This document shows, piece after piece, positions 1-6,974 of a stretch of 60,033 nucleotides of DNA; positions within the stretch are counted from its first letter, which is position 1, and each line of letters opens with the position of its first letter. A model generated the notes under the pieces. It searched no databases, was not told the origin of the DNA, and saw only the letters and a list, made by a program, of their open reading frames with translations. The position numbers and the translations under genes were made by a program. The stretch comes from Acidimicrobiia bacterium UBA5794 (GTDB taxonomy: Bacteria > Actinomycetota > Acidimicrobiia > Spongiisociales > UBA5794): assembly GCA_002418265.1 (NCBI GenBank), contig DIDS01000020.1:1-60033 (forward strand), in the 5' to 3' direction.

Positions 1-101
1 TGGCTCGAAGACTCGCCTGTCCCGGCTGGGGGACGGGGCTCGCGGGCTCGCGCGCCCCCCTGGCTCGAACACTCGCCTGTCCCCCCTGAAGGGGGGACGG
101 T
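1..101. repeat. 60-bp GC-rich repeat, one full unit plus a partial unit
   Basis: Positions 1-60 are one unit (starts TGGCTCGAAGACTCGCC, ends GCGCGCCCCCC). A partial second unit begins at 61 and ends in a hairpin-like GTCCCCCCTGAAGGGGGGAC at 80-99. The block lies inside the open frame of the minus-strand HTH gene but in a different frame from the copies at 306-499. The array may continue left of the window. Confidence 0.85.
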
Positions 102-793
102 GTTGGTTCTGACGTCTGACTTCTGATTTCTGCAAGTCGTTCGCGGAGGAACAGTGCTTCGGTCTCGGCTTTGGCGGCTCGTTCGCGGGCCTCGGCGAGC
201 TGCTGTCCGGCCTCGTGGAGATTGCCGAGCTGGTTGAGCATTCTGTTCCACGCATCGATCGGGACAAGCATGGATCCTTCGGGGGTGTCTGGGGTTTGCG
301 CTGGAGGACGGGGCTCGCGGGCTCGCACGCCCCCCTGATCCGACTCCGTCGGATCCGTCCCGGCTGGGGGACGGGGCTCGCGGGCTCGCGTGCCCCCCTG
401 GCTCGAAGACTCGCCTATCCCGGCTGGGGGACGGGGCTCGCGGGCTCGCACGCCCCCCTGGCTCGAAGACTCGCCTGTCCCCCCTGAAGGGGGGACGGCT
501 TTTTGTAGTTCGCGGCCGAGTTCTCGGGCGCGGTGTTTGACCGAGTCGAATTCAACCATTCGGAGGGTTGTCTCGCCGTCGGATTCGAGGTACGACGTGA
601 TCGCATCCTTGCGGACCCACTTGCGCAGCGTGTTTGTCGGGATACCGGTTGCCTCCTCGGCTTCCTTGAGGGTGAGGAACGTTCCGGATCCGGGCTCATA
701 TGTCTGACGTTTGCCCGTCGGACGCGGCGGTTTCGATCGCTTTTGGGGAGATGACCGCATCGCCTCGGTTTCCCATCGGGTTGTTGCATCCAT
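1..793 (-). CDS. Helix-turn-helix (MerR/excisionase-like) protein with repeat-derived linker, 3' end off window
   Basis: The minus-strand frame starting at the ATG at 793 stays open to the window edge (264 codons), so the C-terminus is missing. Residues about 39-98 look like a winged HTH of the MerR/HTH_17 type (LTLKEAEEATGIP, then NTLRKWVRKDAITSY). Residues from about 170 (MLVPIDAWNRMLNQL) run into an Ala/Glu/Arg-rich predicted coiled coil. The two parts are joined by about 60 residues made by a 60-bp GC-rich DNA repeat, with units ending REPRPPAG. The same repeat returns after the coiled coil in another frame. It is divergent from the BMC operon with an 80-bp gap, so a role as its regulator is an inference. 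A TAGGAT hexamer lies 9 nt before the ATG. Confidence 0.72.
   Translation of the reverse strand, partial: MDATTRWETEAMRSSPQKRSKPPRPTGKRQTYEPGSGTFLTLKEAEEATGIPTNTLRKWVRKDAITSYLESDGETTLRMVEFDSVKHRARELGRELQKAVPPSGGTGESSSQGGVRAREPRPPAGIGESSSQGGTRAREPRPPAGTDPTESDQGGVRAREPRPPAQTPDTPEGSMLVPIDAWNRMLNQLGNLHEAGQQLAEARERAAKAETEALFLRERLAEIRSQTSEPTPSPLQGGQASVRARGAREPASPVPQPGQASLRA
306..499. repeat. 60-bp GC-rich repeat array, about two full and two partial units
   Basis: Units of the repeat seen at 1-60 recur here. The first is a partial unit interrupted by a TGATCCGACTCCGTCGGATC palindrome. Two near-identical 60-bp units follow, and the array ends in the same GTCCCCCCTGAAGGGGGGAC hairpin at 479-498. All copies are multiples of three long and contain no stop in the minus-strand HTH frame. 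Confidence 0.85.
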
Positions 794-872
794 GTCGATG
801 TCATCCTATCGGTGGCGGGTCGCCCTTGGAGGGGCCGCTCCCTCTAGAATGCCGGAAGGAGGCGACCCGACT

Positions 873-1478
873 GTGACCGCACGACATCCCAATATCGAAG
901 CTGATGTTCGTGCGATCGTTCGAAGGATCGTCGACGGCCTCGCCGAAGGTACCCCGCATGAAGGGGCTGCATCCACGGCACCGGCCCCAGCAAACATCAC
1001 CGCGGCCGATGAGGCAAACATCGCGACGATCGCGATCGGTGGGGACCACGGCGGGTTCGCCCTGAAGGAGAAGCTCGCTTTCCGGCTCCGTGAACAGGGG
1101 TTTGTTGTTGACGATTGTGGAACGGATTCCACGGAAGCCGTCGACTATCCCGATATCGCAGCTGCTGTGGCCGAAAAGGTTGCCTCACATGCAAGCCAGG
1201 TTGGCATCATCATTGACGGGGCGGGCATTGGTTCGTCGATGGCAGCGAACAAAATTCGGGGTGTTCGAGCTGCCCTGTGCTACGACGTTTCCACCGCCCA
1301 CAACGCCAGAGAGCACAACCACGCCAACGTCCTGACGCTTGGCGCGGGTTTGATCGGTGATGCCCTTGCATGGCAGATCACCGAAGAGTTCCTTGCCACA
1401 CCGTACGGTGAGGGCAGGCATGCCCGTAGAGTCGCCAAGATCGACGACCTTGAACGATCGTGGGTGGAGGGTTCATGA
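873..1478 (+). CDS. BMC-associated RpiB/LacAB-family sugar-phosphate isomerase
   Basis: The C-terminal 150 residues match the RpiB/LacAB fold: IAIGGDHGGFALK, then GTDSTEAVDYPD, then GAGIGSSMAANKIRGVRAA and REHNHANVL. The catalytic Cys of typical RpiB (I-C-G-T/S-G) is Asp here (IIIDGAG). About 50 extra N-terminal residues hold an amphipathic helix (IEADVRAIVRRIVDGLAEG) followed by an Ala/Pro-rich linker, which is the layout of BMC encapsulation peptides. The GTG at 873 is preceded by AAGGAGG at 856-862; an in-frame ATG at 849 has no such site. It is the first gene of the BMC operon and overlaps deoC by ATGA. Substrate is unknown; 2-deoxyribose-5-P has no C2 hydroxyl for an aldose-ketose isomerase, so ribose-5-P or another sugar phosphate is likelier. 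Confidence 0.85.
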   Translation: MTARHPNIEADVRAIVRRIVDGLAEGTPHEGAASTAPAPANITAADEANIATIAIGGDHGGFALKEKLAFRLREQGFVVDDCGTDSTEAVDYPDIAAAVAEKVASHASQVGIIIDGAGIGSSMAANKIRGVRAALCYDVSTAHNAREHNHANVLTLGAGLIGDALAWQITEEFLATPYGEGRHARRVAKIDDLERSWVEGS

Positions 1479-2317
1479 CTGACGTGGCGAGACAAGAGCT
1501 GATCGAGATCGTCACGCGCGAAGTTCTCACAGCGCTTGCCGAACGTTCAGACATCTGCGCCAACCCCGAACAACTCCGGAAAGTGGTCGAGCACGGCGCC
1601 GACCGCGTGTCGTTCCACGGTGTGGCTGAAGACGTTCCTCTCGATCTTGCCAAGTACATCGATCACACACTCCTGCGTCCCGACGCAACAGCAGCCGAGA
1701 TCGACACGATGTGCGACGAAGCAATGGAGTACGGGTTTGCGACCGTGTGCGTCAACCCGACGTGGGTCAAACGTGCAGCGGAACGGCTGCGGGGCTCGGA
1801 CGTGAAGGTTTGCAGCGTCATCGGTTTCCCCCTTGGCGCAACACCCCCCGAGATCAAGGCCATGGAGGCACGGCGCGCCCTTCGTGACGGAGCCCGTGAG
1901 GTCGACATGGTCATCAACGTCGGGGCCCTCAAATCCGGCGACACGGCGGTTGTGCTCGCTGACATCGAAAAGGTCGTCGATGCGGCACATGAAGTCGGGG
2001 CGATTGCCAAGGTGATCATCGAGACATCGCTTCTCTCGGATGAGGAGAAGGTCGTCGCCTCGTCTCTTGCAAGCAAGGGGCGTGCCGATTTCGTCAAGAC
2101 TTCGACCGGCTTCACGGGGGCAGGGGCAACCGTGTATGACGTTGCGCTGATGCGTGAGACGGTTGGTCCGAACATGGGGATCAAGGCAAGCGGTGGTGTC
2201 AGGACGCATGAGGATGCCGAGGACATGATCGCTGCAGGTGCAACGAGAATCGGCGCATCGGCAGGAATTCAAATTGTGAGTGGGGATGAAGGAGATGGTG
2301 ATGGCGAGCGGTATTGA
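1475..2317 (+). CDS. deoC: Deoxyribose-phosphate aldolase (BMC lumen enzyme)
   Basis: This class I aldolase cleaves 2-deoxy-D-ribose-5-phosphate to acetaldehyde and glyceraldehyde-3-phosphate. The Schiff-base Lys208 is in FVKTSTGF, a second active-site Lys237 in IKASGGVR, and Asp144 in VDMVINVG. At 280 residues it is about 50 longer than stand-alone DeoC; the excess is N-terminal and begins with an amphipathic helix (RQELIEIVTREVLTALAER) that fits an encapsulation peptide. The ATG overlaps the upstream stop (ATGA), and the 3' end overlaps the next shell gene by 17 nt. Its acetaldehyde product is the expected substrate of the aldehyde dehydrogenase at 3605-5068. Confidence 0.95.
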   Translation: MTDVARQELIEIVTREVLTALAERSDICANPEQLRKVVEHGADRVSFHGVAEDVPLDLAKYIDHTLLRPDATAAEIDTMCDEAMEYGFATVCVNPTWVKRAAERLRGSDVKVCSVIGFPLGATPPEIKAMEARRALRDGAREVDMVINVGALKSGDTAVVLADIEKVVDAAHEVGAIAKVIIETSLLSDEEKVVASSLASKGRADFVKTSTGFTGAGATVYDVALMRETVGPNMGIKASGGVRTHEDAEDMIAAGATRIGASAGIQIVSGDEGDGDGERY

Positions 2318-2927
2318 ACTGCGGTCGTATGTGTTCCTCGACAGTCTGCAACCCCAGTATGCAGCGTTCCTGGGCACGACCGCCCAGGGATTCCTGCCAC
2401 TTTCAGGCGAGGCTGTTCTGTTTGTGGAGGTTGCTCCGGGTATCGAGATCAACCGGCTTACCGATGTTGCTCTGAAGGCAACAAGTGTCAAGCCCGGCAT
2501 GCAGATCATCGAGCGGGTCTTCGGGCTGCTTGAGGTGCATTCCCCGGATCAGTCCGAGACCCGTGCGGCAGGGGAAGCGATCCTCGAATCCCTTGACCTG
2601 ACCGAGACCGACAGGCTCAAGCCCGTGGTTCACACGAGTCAGATCATCAGGCGGATCGACGATCATCATGCCCAGCTGATCAACAGGACCCGCCATGGTC
2701 AGATGATCATCCCGGGTCAGACGCTGTACGTTCTCGAGTGTGCGCCGGCGGCGTATGCCGCGCTCGCTGCGAACGAAGCAGAAAAAGCTGCGAACATCAA
2801 TGTCCTTGAGGTTCGTGCGTTCGGCGCAGTCGGACGGATCTATCTCGGAGGCGAAGAGCAGGACATCGAGGTCGGTTGGCGTGCAGCGGTTGCGTCGCTT
2901 GAGGGCCTTGATGGAAGATCAACGTAA
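2301..2927 (+). CDS. Tandem-domain BMC shell protein (BMC-T, double-disk type)
   Basis: The 208-residue protein has two fused BMC domains. The first begins LRSYVFLDSLQPQYAAFLG and the second covers VHTSQIIRRIDDHHAQLIN to about LEVRAFGAVGRIYLGG. From memory the sequence is close to the stacking BMC-T protein Hoch_5816 of Haliangium ochraceum, whose trimers dimerise face to face and gate a large pore. The ATG at 2301 is chosen because AAGGAG lies at 2289-2294; earlier ATGs at 2286 and 2295 fall on the ribosome-binding region itself. It probably provides the metabolite gate of the shell. Confidence 0.9.
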   Translation: MASGIELRSYVFLDSLQPQYAAFLGTTAQGFLPLSGEAVLFVEVAPGIEINRLTDVALKATSVKPGMQIIERVFGLLEVHSPDQSETRAAGEAILESLDLTETDRLKPVVHTSQIIRRIDDHHAQLINRTRHGQMIIPGQTLYVLECAPAAYAALAANEAEKAANINVLEVRAFGAVGRIYLGGEEQDIEVGWRAAVASLEGLDGRST

Positions 2928-2960
2928 GAACAAACAGAACACGGAACCACAGGAGGATCC

Positions 2961-3263
2961 ATGTCCGATGCATTGGGAATGATCGAATGCCGCAGTTTCG
3001 CGGCGATGGTTGAGGCAGCTGATGCCATGGTCAAGGCGGCCAAGGTCGAGCTCGTCAGCTATGAGGAGACCGGTGGTGGCTATGTGACCGCCATCATTCG
3101 AGGTGACGTTGCCGCAGTGAAAGCAGCGGTTGATGCCGGCGTTCGGAGCGGGGAGAAGGTTGGCGAAGTGATTGCCACCCACGTCATCGCACGTCCACAC
3201 GTCAACATTGACCTCACCCTTCCACTCGGAAGGGCCGATGCGGCACGAGACGCGGTCAGCTGA
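2961..3263 (+). CDS. BMC-H shell hexamer protein
   Basis: The 100-residue protein is a single BMC domain (PF00936 type): ALGMIECRSFAAMVEAADAM, then YVTAIIRGDVAAVKAAVDAG, then VIARPHVNID. Such proteins form the hexagonal facets of microcompartment shells. It is the only BMC-H gene in the operon, so it should be the main facet tile. AGGAGG at 2952-2957 gives a strong ribosome-binding site, fitting a protein needed in large amounts. The short C-terminal tail (LPLGRADAARDAVS) is Ala/Arg-rich. Confidence 0.95.
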   Translation: MSDALGMIECRSFAAMVEAADAMVKAAKVELVSYEETGGGYVTAIIRGDVAAVKAAVDAGVRSGEKVGEVIATHVIARPHVNIDLTLPLGRADAARDAVS

Positions 3264-3302
3264 TCAACAGACAACCCACCACCTGAACCGAAGGGAGCCA
3301 GC

Positions 3303-3590
3303 GTGAATCTCGGAAGAGTCACAGGCACGCTTGTTGCGTCGCGCAAGGAGCCACTCCTTGAAGGTCTCACCATGCTGGTTGTCCGTCAACTTGACGAGTC
3401 CGGAGAGCCCAAGGGTGGCTTCGTCGTGGCCGTCGACAGTGTGGGTGCCGGAGTGGGTGAAGTCGTGCTGTACGCAAGCGGAAGCTCGGCCCGCCAGACA
3501 GCGGCAACCAAGGACAAGCCGTGTGACGCAGTGATCATGGCGATCGTCGACCAGTGGGATGTCGACGGTGAAACCGTGTACGTGAAATGA
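3303..3590 (+). CDS. BMC-P shell vertex protein (EutN/CcmL family), copy 1
   Basis: The 95-residue protein is of the EutN/CcmL type (PF03319), whose pentamers cap the vertices of BMC shells. The opening MNLGRVTGTLVASRKEP and the ending AVIMAIVDQWDV are typical of the family's oligonucleotide-binding-like barrel. The GTG start at 3303 follows GAAGGGAGCCAGC. It is the first of three BMC-P genes in the operon; the others are at 5672 and 5941, and the three proteins differ clearly in sequence. Confidence 0.93.
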   Translation: MNLGRVTGTLVASRKEPLLEGLTMLVVRQLDESGEPKGGFVVAVDSVGAGVGEVVLYASGSSARQTAATKDKPCDAVIMAIVDQWDVDGETVYVK

Positions 3591-3604
3591 CCGGATGACC
3601 TGAC

Positions 3605-5068
3605 ATGGCGAACCTCACCGACGCCGAGATCCAAGCAATCATTTCACGGGTCAAAGAGCGTGTTGCGCACGGCGACATCGAAGGGAAAACAGGATCGGCG
3701 CTTCGTGCAGCCGAAGCGGTTGCTGCTGCGGCCGAAAGCCTTGGCGACGGGGTATTCGGGACCATCGATGAAGCTGTCGGTGCCGCCAAGCGTGCATTTG
3801 GGATGTATGCATCGTCCGGTCTTGAGCCACGCAAGAAGATCATCGAGGCGATCCGGGTGTCGATGCGTGCAAACAACGAGCACCTTGCCTACATGGCCAG
3901 ACAGGAGACCGGCCTTGGACGGGCAGACGACAAGGTGCTCAAGAACCATCTGGTGATCGAACGCACCCCCGGACCCGAGGACCTTGAACCCACGGTCGTG
4001 ACGGGGGACCGGGGCATGATGGTCACCGAATGTGCACCCTACGGCGTCGTCGGTGCGATCACCCCGTCGACCAATCCGACATCGACGATCATCAACAACG
4101 CCATTGCGATCCTTTCCGCGGGGAACGCTGTGGTGTTCAACGTCCATCCGAGTGCCAAGAACGTCTCCGTCGAAAACGTCAAGCTCATCAACCGGGCCGT
4201 GGTCTCCGCCGGTGGTCCACCGAATCTCGTGACCTGTGTCGCGGTGCCCACGCTTGCATCGGCGCAGGCGCTGATGCAGCATCCCGATGTGCGTGTCTTG
4301 TTGGTGACGGGCGGTCCCGGTGTCGTCAGAGAAGCCCTACGAACGCCGAAAAAGGCGATCACCGCTGGGCCAGGCAACCCACCAGCGGTGGTTGACCCGA
4401 CGGCAGACATCGCCAAGGCCGCCAAGGCAATCGTCGACGGCGCGTCGTTCGACAACAACATCATCTGCGTCGATGAAAAGACAACGATTGTTGTCGACAC
4501 CGTTGCAGATCGCCTTGTTCAGCACATGTCTGCAGTTGGCGCCTACCGCCTCAAGGAACATGAGCTCAAACGTCTTGAACGGGTCATCTTCAAGGAGATG
4601 GGGCCTCCGAACAAGCCAGGCGTCATCGACGGTCGGTTCATCGGCAAGGACGCAGCCGTGATTCTCAATGAGATCGGCGTGTCCGTGCCGCCAGAGGTGA
4701 AGCTCGTGATCGCTGAGGTGCGGGCCGAACACAGTCTTGTGTGGACCGAACAGATGATGCCGGTCATGCCGATCGTGCGCGTCAAGGATGTCGATGCCGC
4801 GATCGACCTGGCGGTTCGCTCGGAGCACGGGTTCCGTCACACGGCTTCCATCCACTCGACGAACGTCGACACCATCACCCGCATGGCACGTGCGATGAAC
4901 TGTTCGATCTTTGTCGCAAATGGATCCAACATTGCTGGCCTCGGCTCAGATGGCGAGGGGTATACGAGCTTCTCGATTGCGAGCCCCACCGGGGAGGGTC
5001 TGACCAGGCCGCGGACCTTCTCTCGTGAGCGACGCGTCTCTGTGATCGGGGCGTTGCGCATTGTCTGA
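3605..5068 (+). CDS. CoA-acylating aldehyde dehydrogenase of the microcompartment (EutE/PduP family)
   Basis: The enzyme oxidises an aldehyde, here presumably acetaldehyde from DeoC, to acyl-CoA with NAD+ and CoA. The catalytic Cys288 lies in FDNNIICVDEK, matching the N-x-x-C-x-x-E context of PduP/EutE, and GPGNPPAVVD precedes it. The N-terminal 20 residues (LTDAEIQAIISRVKERVA) form an amphipathic helix, then a linker to about residue 50, as in encapsulation peptides of metabolosome aldehyde dehydrogenases. At 487 residues the length is normal. No phosphotransacylase or alcohol dehydrogenase lies nearby to recycle CoA or NAD+. Confidence 0.93.
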   Translation: MANLTDAEIQAIISRVKERVAHGDIEGKTGSALRAAEAVAAAAESLGDGVFGTIDEAVGAAKRAFGMYASSGLEPRKKIIEAIRVSMRANNEHLAYMARQETGLGRADDKVLKNHLVIERTPGPEDLEPTVVTGDRGMMVTECAPYGVVGAITPSTNPTSTIINNAIAILSAGNAVVFNVHPSAKNVSVENVKLINRAVVSAGGPPNLVTCVAVPTLASAQALMQHPDVRVLLVTGGPGVVREALRTPKKAITAGPGNPPAVVDPTADIAKAAKAIVDGASFDNNIICVDEKTTIVVDTVADRLVQHMSAVGAYRLKEHELKRLERVIFKEMGPPNKPGVIDGRFIGKDAAVILNEIGVSVPPEVKLVIAEVRAEHSLVWTEQMMPVMPIVRVKDVDAAIDLAVRSEHGFRHTASIHSTNVDTITRMARAMNCSIFVANGSNIAGLGSDGEGYTSFSIASPTGEGLTRPRTFSRERRVSVIGALRIV

Positions 5069-5675
5069 TCCGCACCGCTCGTCACCAGCCATGGGGTTGT
5101 GGGAGTTCGATTCCATTGCAGAGGGCATCTCGATTGCTGATGCCATAGCAAAGAACGCGCCGATTGCGATGATCACAACCGGTACAACCCATCCCGGCAA
5201 GTACCTCGTGCTCGTTTCTGGCGACACGGGATCGGTCTTGGTGGCCCTTGATGTCGTCTCAGATGCCGAACCAGCCACATTGATCGATCACGTCTTTCTC
5301 CCAGACATCGACCCCGTGGTTGCCGATGCCGTCGTCACCGGATCGTTCGTCTCCCCGTCGACGGGGGATGCGGTCGGGATTGTCGAGACGTCATCGGTTG
5401 CCGCAGCGATCGAAGGTGCAGATGCCGCTGTCAAGGATTCCGGCGTAAACCTTGCCGTGCTCCGACTGGCAGACGGGTTGGGAGGGAAGGCCTTCTTCAT
5501 CCTCGACGGATCCATTGAGGACGTTTTCTCAAGCGTTGCCGCTGCGACCCACCAATGCGGTGCCAGGCTCGTCGGGTCGACGGTGATCCCACAATTGACT
5601 GATGAGATTCGCGCCGATCTTGCCTCGTCGTCGATATTCCGCTCGACACTCATGGGTGAGGACGGCTCACCGTGA
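5061..5675 (+). CDS. Tandem-domain BMC shell protein (BMC-T, single-layer type)
   Basis: Two BMC domains are fused: GLWEFDSIAEGISIADAIAK opens the first and AVGIVETSSVAAAIEGADAA the second, with GGKAFFILDGSIEDV in the second pore region. From memory it resembles the single-layer trimer Hoch_5812 of H. ochraceum. The start is uncertain: TTG at 5061 overlaps the dehydrogenase stop and would suit coupling, while ATG at 5091 begins directly at the domain (MGLWEFDS). Neither has a strong ribosome-binding site. With the BMC-T at 2301 the operon has two different trimer types. Confidence 0.88.
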   Translation: MSDPHRSSPAMGLWEFDSIAEGISIADAIAKNAPIAMITTGTTHPGKYLVLVSGDTGSVLVALDVVSDAEPATLIDHVFLPDIDPVVADAVVTGSFVSPSTGDAVGIVETSSVAAAIEGADAAVKDSGVNLAVLRLADGLGGKAFFILDGSIEDVFSSVAAATHQCGARLVGSTVIPQLTDEIRADLASSSIFRSTLMGEDGSP

Positions 5676-5944
5676 AACTTGGGCGCGTCCGTGGGTCAGT
5701 CGTCGCCACGGTCCGAGACCCTGCAATGGAAGGCATGAAGCTGTTGGTCGTCCAGCCCCTTGACGCATCCCAGGCCCCGGTCGGTGCCTGCGTGGTGGCC
5801 GCCGATGCCGTCTATCAATCCGGACCTGGCGATCTCGTGTACTTCGTTGCATCCCGAGAGGCTGCCGAAGCAATGCACCCTCGCTTCGTTCCCGTCGATC
5901 ACGCAATCGTTGGGATCGTCGATGCCGTGGATGGATCACCGTGA
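5672..5944 (+). CDS. BMC-P shell vertex protein (EutN/CcmL family), copy 2
   Basis: The 90-residue EutN/CcmL-type protein begins MKLGRVRGSVVATVRDP and ends with HAIVGIVDAVDGSP. The GTG start overlaps the stop of the BMC-T gene (GTGA), implying translational coupling. The sequence between the conserved ends differs from copies 1 and 3 and lacks the GSSARQ-like segment they share. Like the other copies it should form pentamers at shell vertices. Confidence 0.92.
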   Translation: MKLGRVRGSVVATVRDPAMEGMKLLVVQPLDASQAPVGACVVAADAVYQSGPGDLVYFVASREAAEAMHPRFVPVDHAIVGIVDAVDGSP

Positions 5945-6210
5945 AGGTCGGCCAGGTCATCGGGACGGTCACGTCGACGATCAACCACCCGTTCTTCGAG
6001 GGGGAGCAGCTGCTGATGTGCGATCTCGTCGACGGAGCGGTTTCGACGGGGGATTATCTGATCTGTACGAACAGAGTCGATGCCGGGACGGGCGACAAGG
6101 TCCTGATTCTTGATGAGGGCACGTCGGCCCGTCAGATGTACGGCATCGACACCGGTCCGATCAGATCGGTCATCGTCGGTATCGTCGACGAAATTGATGA
6201 GAGCCACTAG
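5941..6210 (+). CDS. BMC-P shell vertex protein (EutN/CcmL family), copy 3
   Basis: The 89-residue EutN/CcmL-type protein begins MKVGQVIGTVTSTINHP and ends with SVIVGIVDEIDESH. The GTG start overlaps the previous stop (GTGA). It is the last gene of the BMC operon. Its stop codon lies in the palindrome CTAG (6207-6210), which also supplies the stop of the convergent gene pgl, leaving no intergenic room for a terminator. Confidence 0.92.
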   Translation: MKVGQVIGTVTSTINHPFFEGEQLLMCDLVDGAVSTGDYLICTNRVDAGTGDKVLILDEGTSARQMYGIDTGPIRSVIVGIVDEIDESH

Positions 6211-6878
6211 AGCAGGCTCGCGGCTGCCTCATCGAGGAGCCATCGGACCTCGCCGCGTGGATCAACATCGGATGCCGGATATCGATCACCGTTGGCAATC
6301 TGTCGGATCATCTCCGCCTTGTTCTCGCCGGTGACGACAAACAGCACCGTGTCGGATCGGTTGAGGAGGTCATAGGTTGCGGTCAATCGCCAGGTGTCGT
6401 GGGCTGCAACCCAATTGGCAACGTACATCCGATCGTTGATCGTGAGTGCCTCGGTGTCGGGGAACAGCGAAGCGGTGTGTCCATCGGGACCCATTCCCAA
6501 CATCACAACCGAATGGCGGTCACTCCCGATACCAAAGTTCCTGAGCATGTGTTCGAATTGCATCGCCGATACGTGAGGGTCGTCGAGGTTGGTGTCGGGT
6601 GCAAGAAACGAAACGCCGGTGGCGTCCACGAGGGTTTCGCGTGCCATACGCTGATTGCTGTCTGGATGATTCGGCGGTACCCACCGCTCGTCCGTCATCC
6701 ATGCCGTCACTCGCTCCCAGGCGATGTCGCGTTCGGCGAGATTCCGATGCACAAGTGGTGGGGTCGACCCCCCAGCCAACCCAAGGCTGAGCTCAGGCAT
6801 GGCGGCAATGGCCTCCTCAACCAGATCAGCAGCTGCCCGTCCAACCCCCTCGATCGTGGCATACACCTCAACATCCAT
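6207..6878 (-). CDS. pgl: 6-Phosphogluconolactonase
   Basis: The 223-residue protein matches the Pgl/NagB-like fold: LGLAGGSTPPLVHRNL near residue 35, TDERWVPPNHPDSNQRM, and a later MLGMGPDGHTASLFP. It hydrolyses 6-phosphogluconolactone in the oxidative pentose phosphate pathway. The frame runs open far upstream, but the ATG at 6878 begins a normal N-terminus. TACCGT sits 6 nt before this ATG with no Shine-Dalgarno, so a leaderless transcript is likely. A heptamer array lies directly upstream of that -10. Its stop overlaps that of the last BMC gene; the shared sugar-phosphate theme may be coincidence. Confidence 0.9.
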   Translation of the reverse strand: MDVEVYATIEGVGRAAADLVEEAIAAMPELSLGLAGGSTPPLVHRNLAERDIAWERVTAWMTDERWVPPNHPDSNQRMARETLVDATGVSFLAPDTNLDDPHVSAMQFEHMLRNFGIGSDRHSVVMLGMGPDGHTASLFPDTEALTINDRMYVANWVAAHDTWRLTATYDLLNRSDTVLFVVTGENKAEMIRQIANGDRYPASDVDPRGEVRWLLDEAAASLL

Positions 6879-6890
6879 GACCAGACGGTA

Positions 6891-6952
6891 ACCGATGACC
6901 GATGACGGATGACCGATGACCGATGACCGATGACCGATTTCTGACGTCTGAC
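6891..6952. repeat. Heptamer tandem array (ACCGATG)x7 followed by TTCTGACGTCTGAC
   Basis: Seven consecutive 7-mers run from 6891 to 6939: six are ACCGATG-like (one reads ACGGATG) and the last is ACCGATT. TTCTGACGTCTGAC follows at 6939-6952 and recurs elsewhere in the window. The array fills the divergent promoter region between pgl and the hydrolase at 6975, abutting the presumed pgl -10 at 6885-6890. Confidence 0.85.
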
Positions 6953-6974
6953 AGACGCCGTAAGCTCCATTCCC

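Noticed and set aside
479..498. GTCCCCCCTGAAGGGGGGAC as a rho-independent terminator
   Set aside because: It lies inside the open HTH frame, has no U-run and is part of the 60-bp repeat array.
215..707. Plus-strand open frames across the GC-rich repeats (215-487 and 390-707)
   Set aside because: They are shadows of the minus-strand HTH gene; the translations contain only repeat-derived low-complexity residues and no recognisable domain.
415..804. Minus-strand frame starting at ATG 804 (129 codons)
   Set aside because: It is in a different frame from the HTH protein and encodes an Arg/Ser/Pro-rich shadow. The frame from ATG 793 gives a clear HTH domain.
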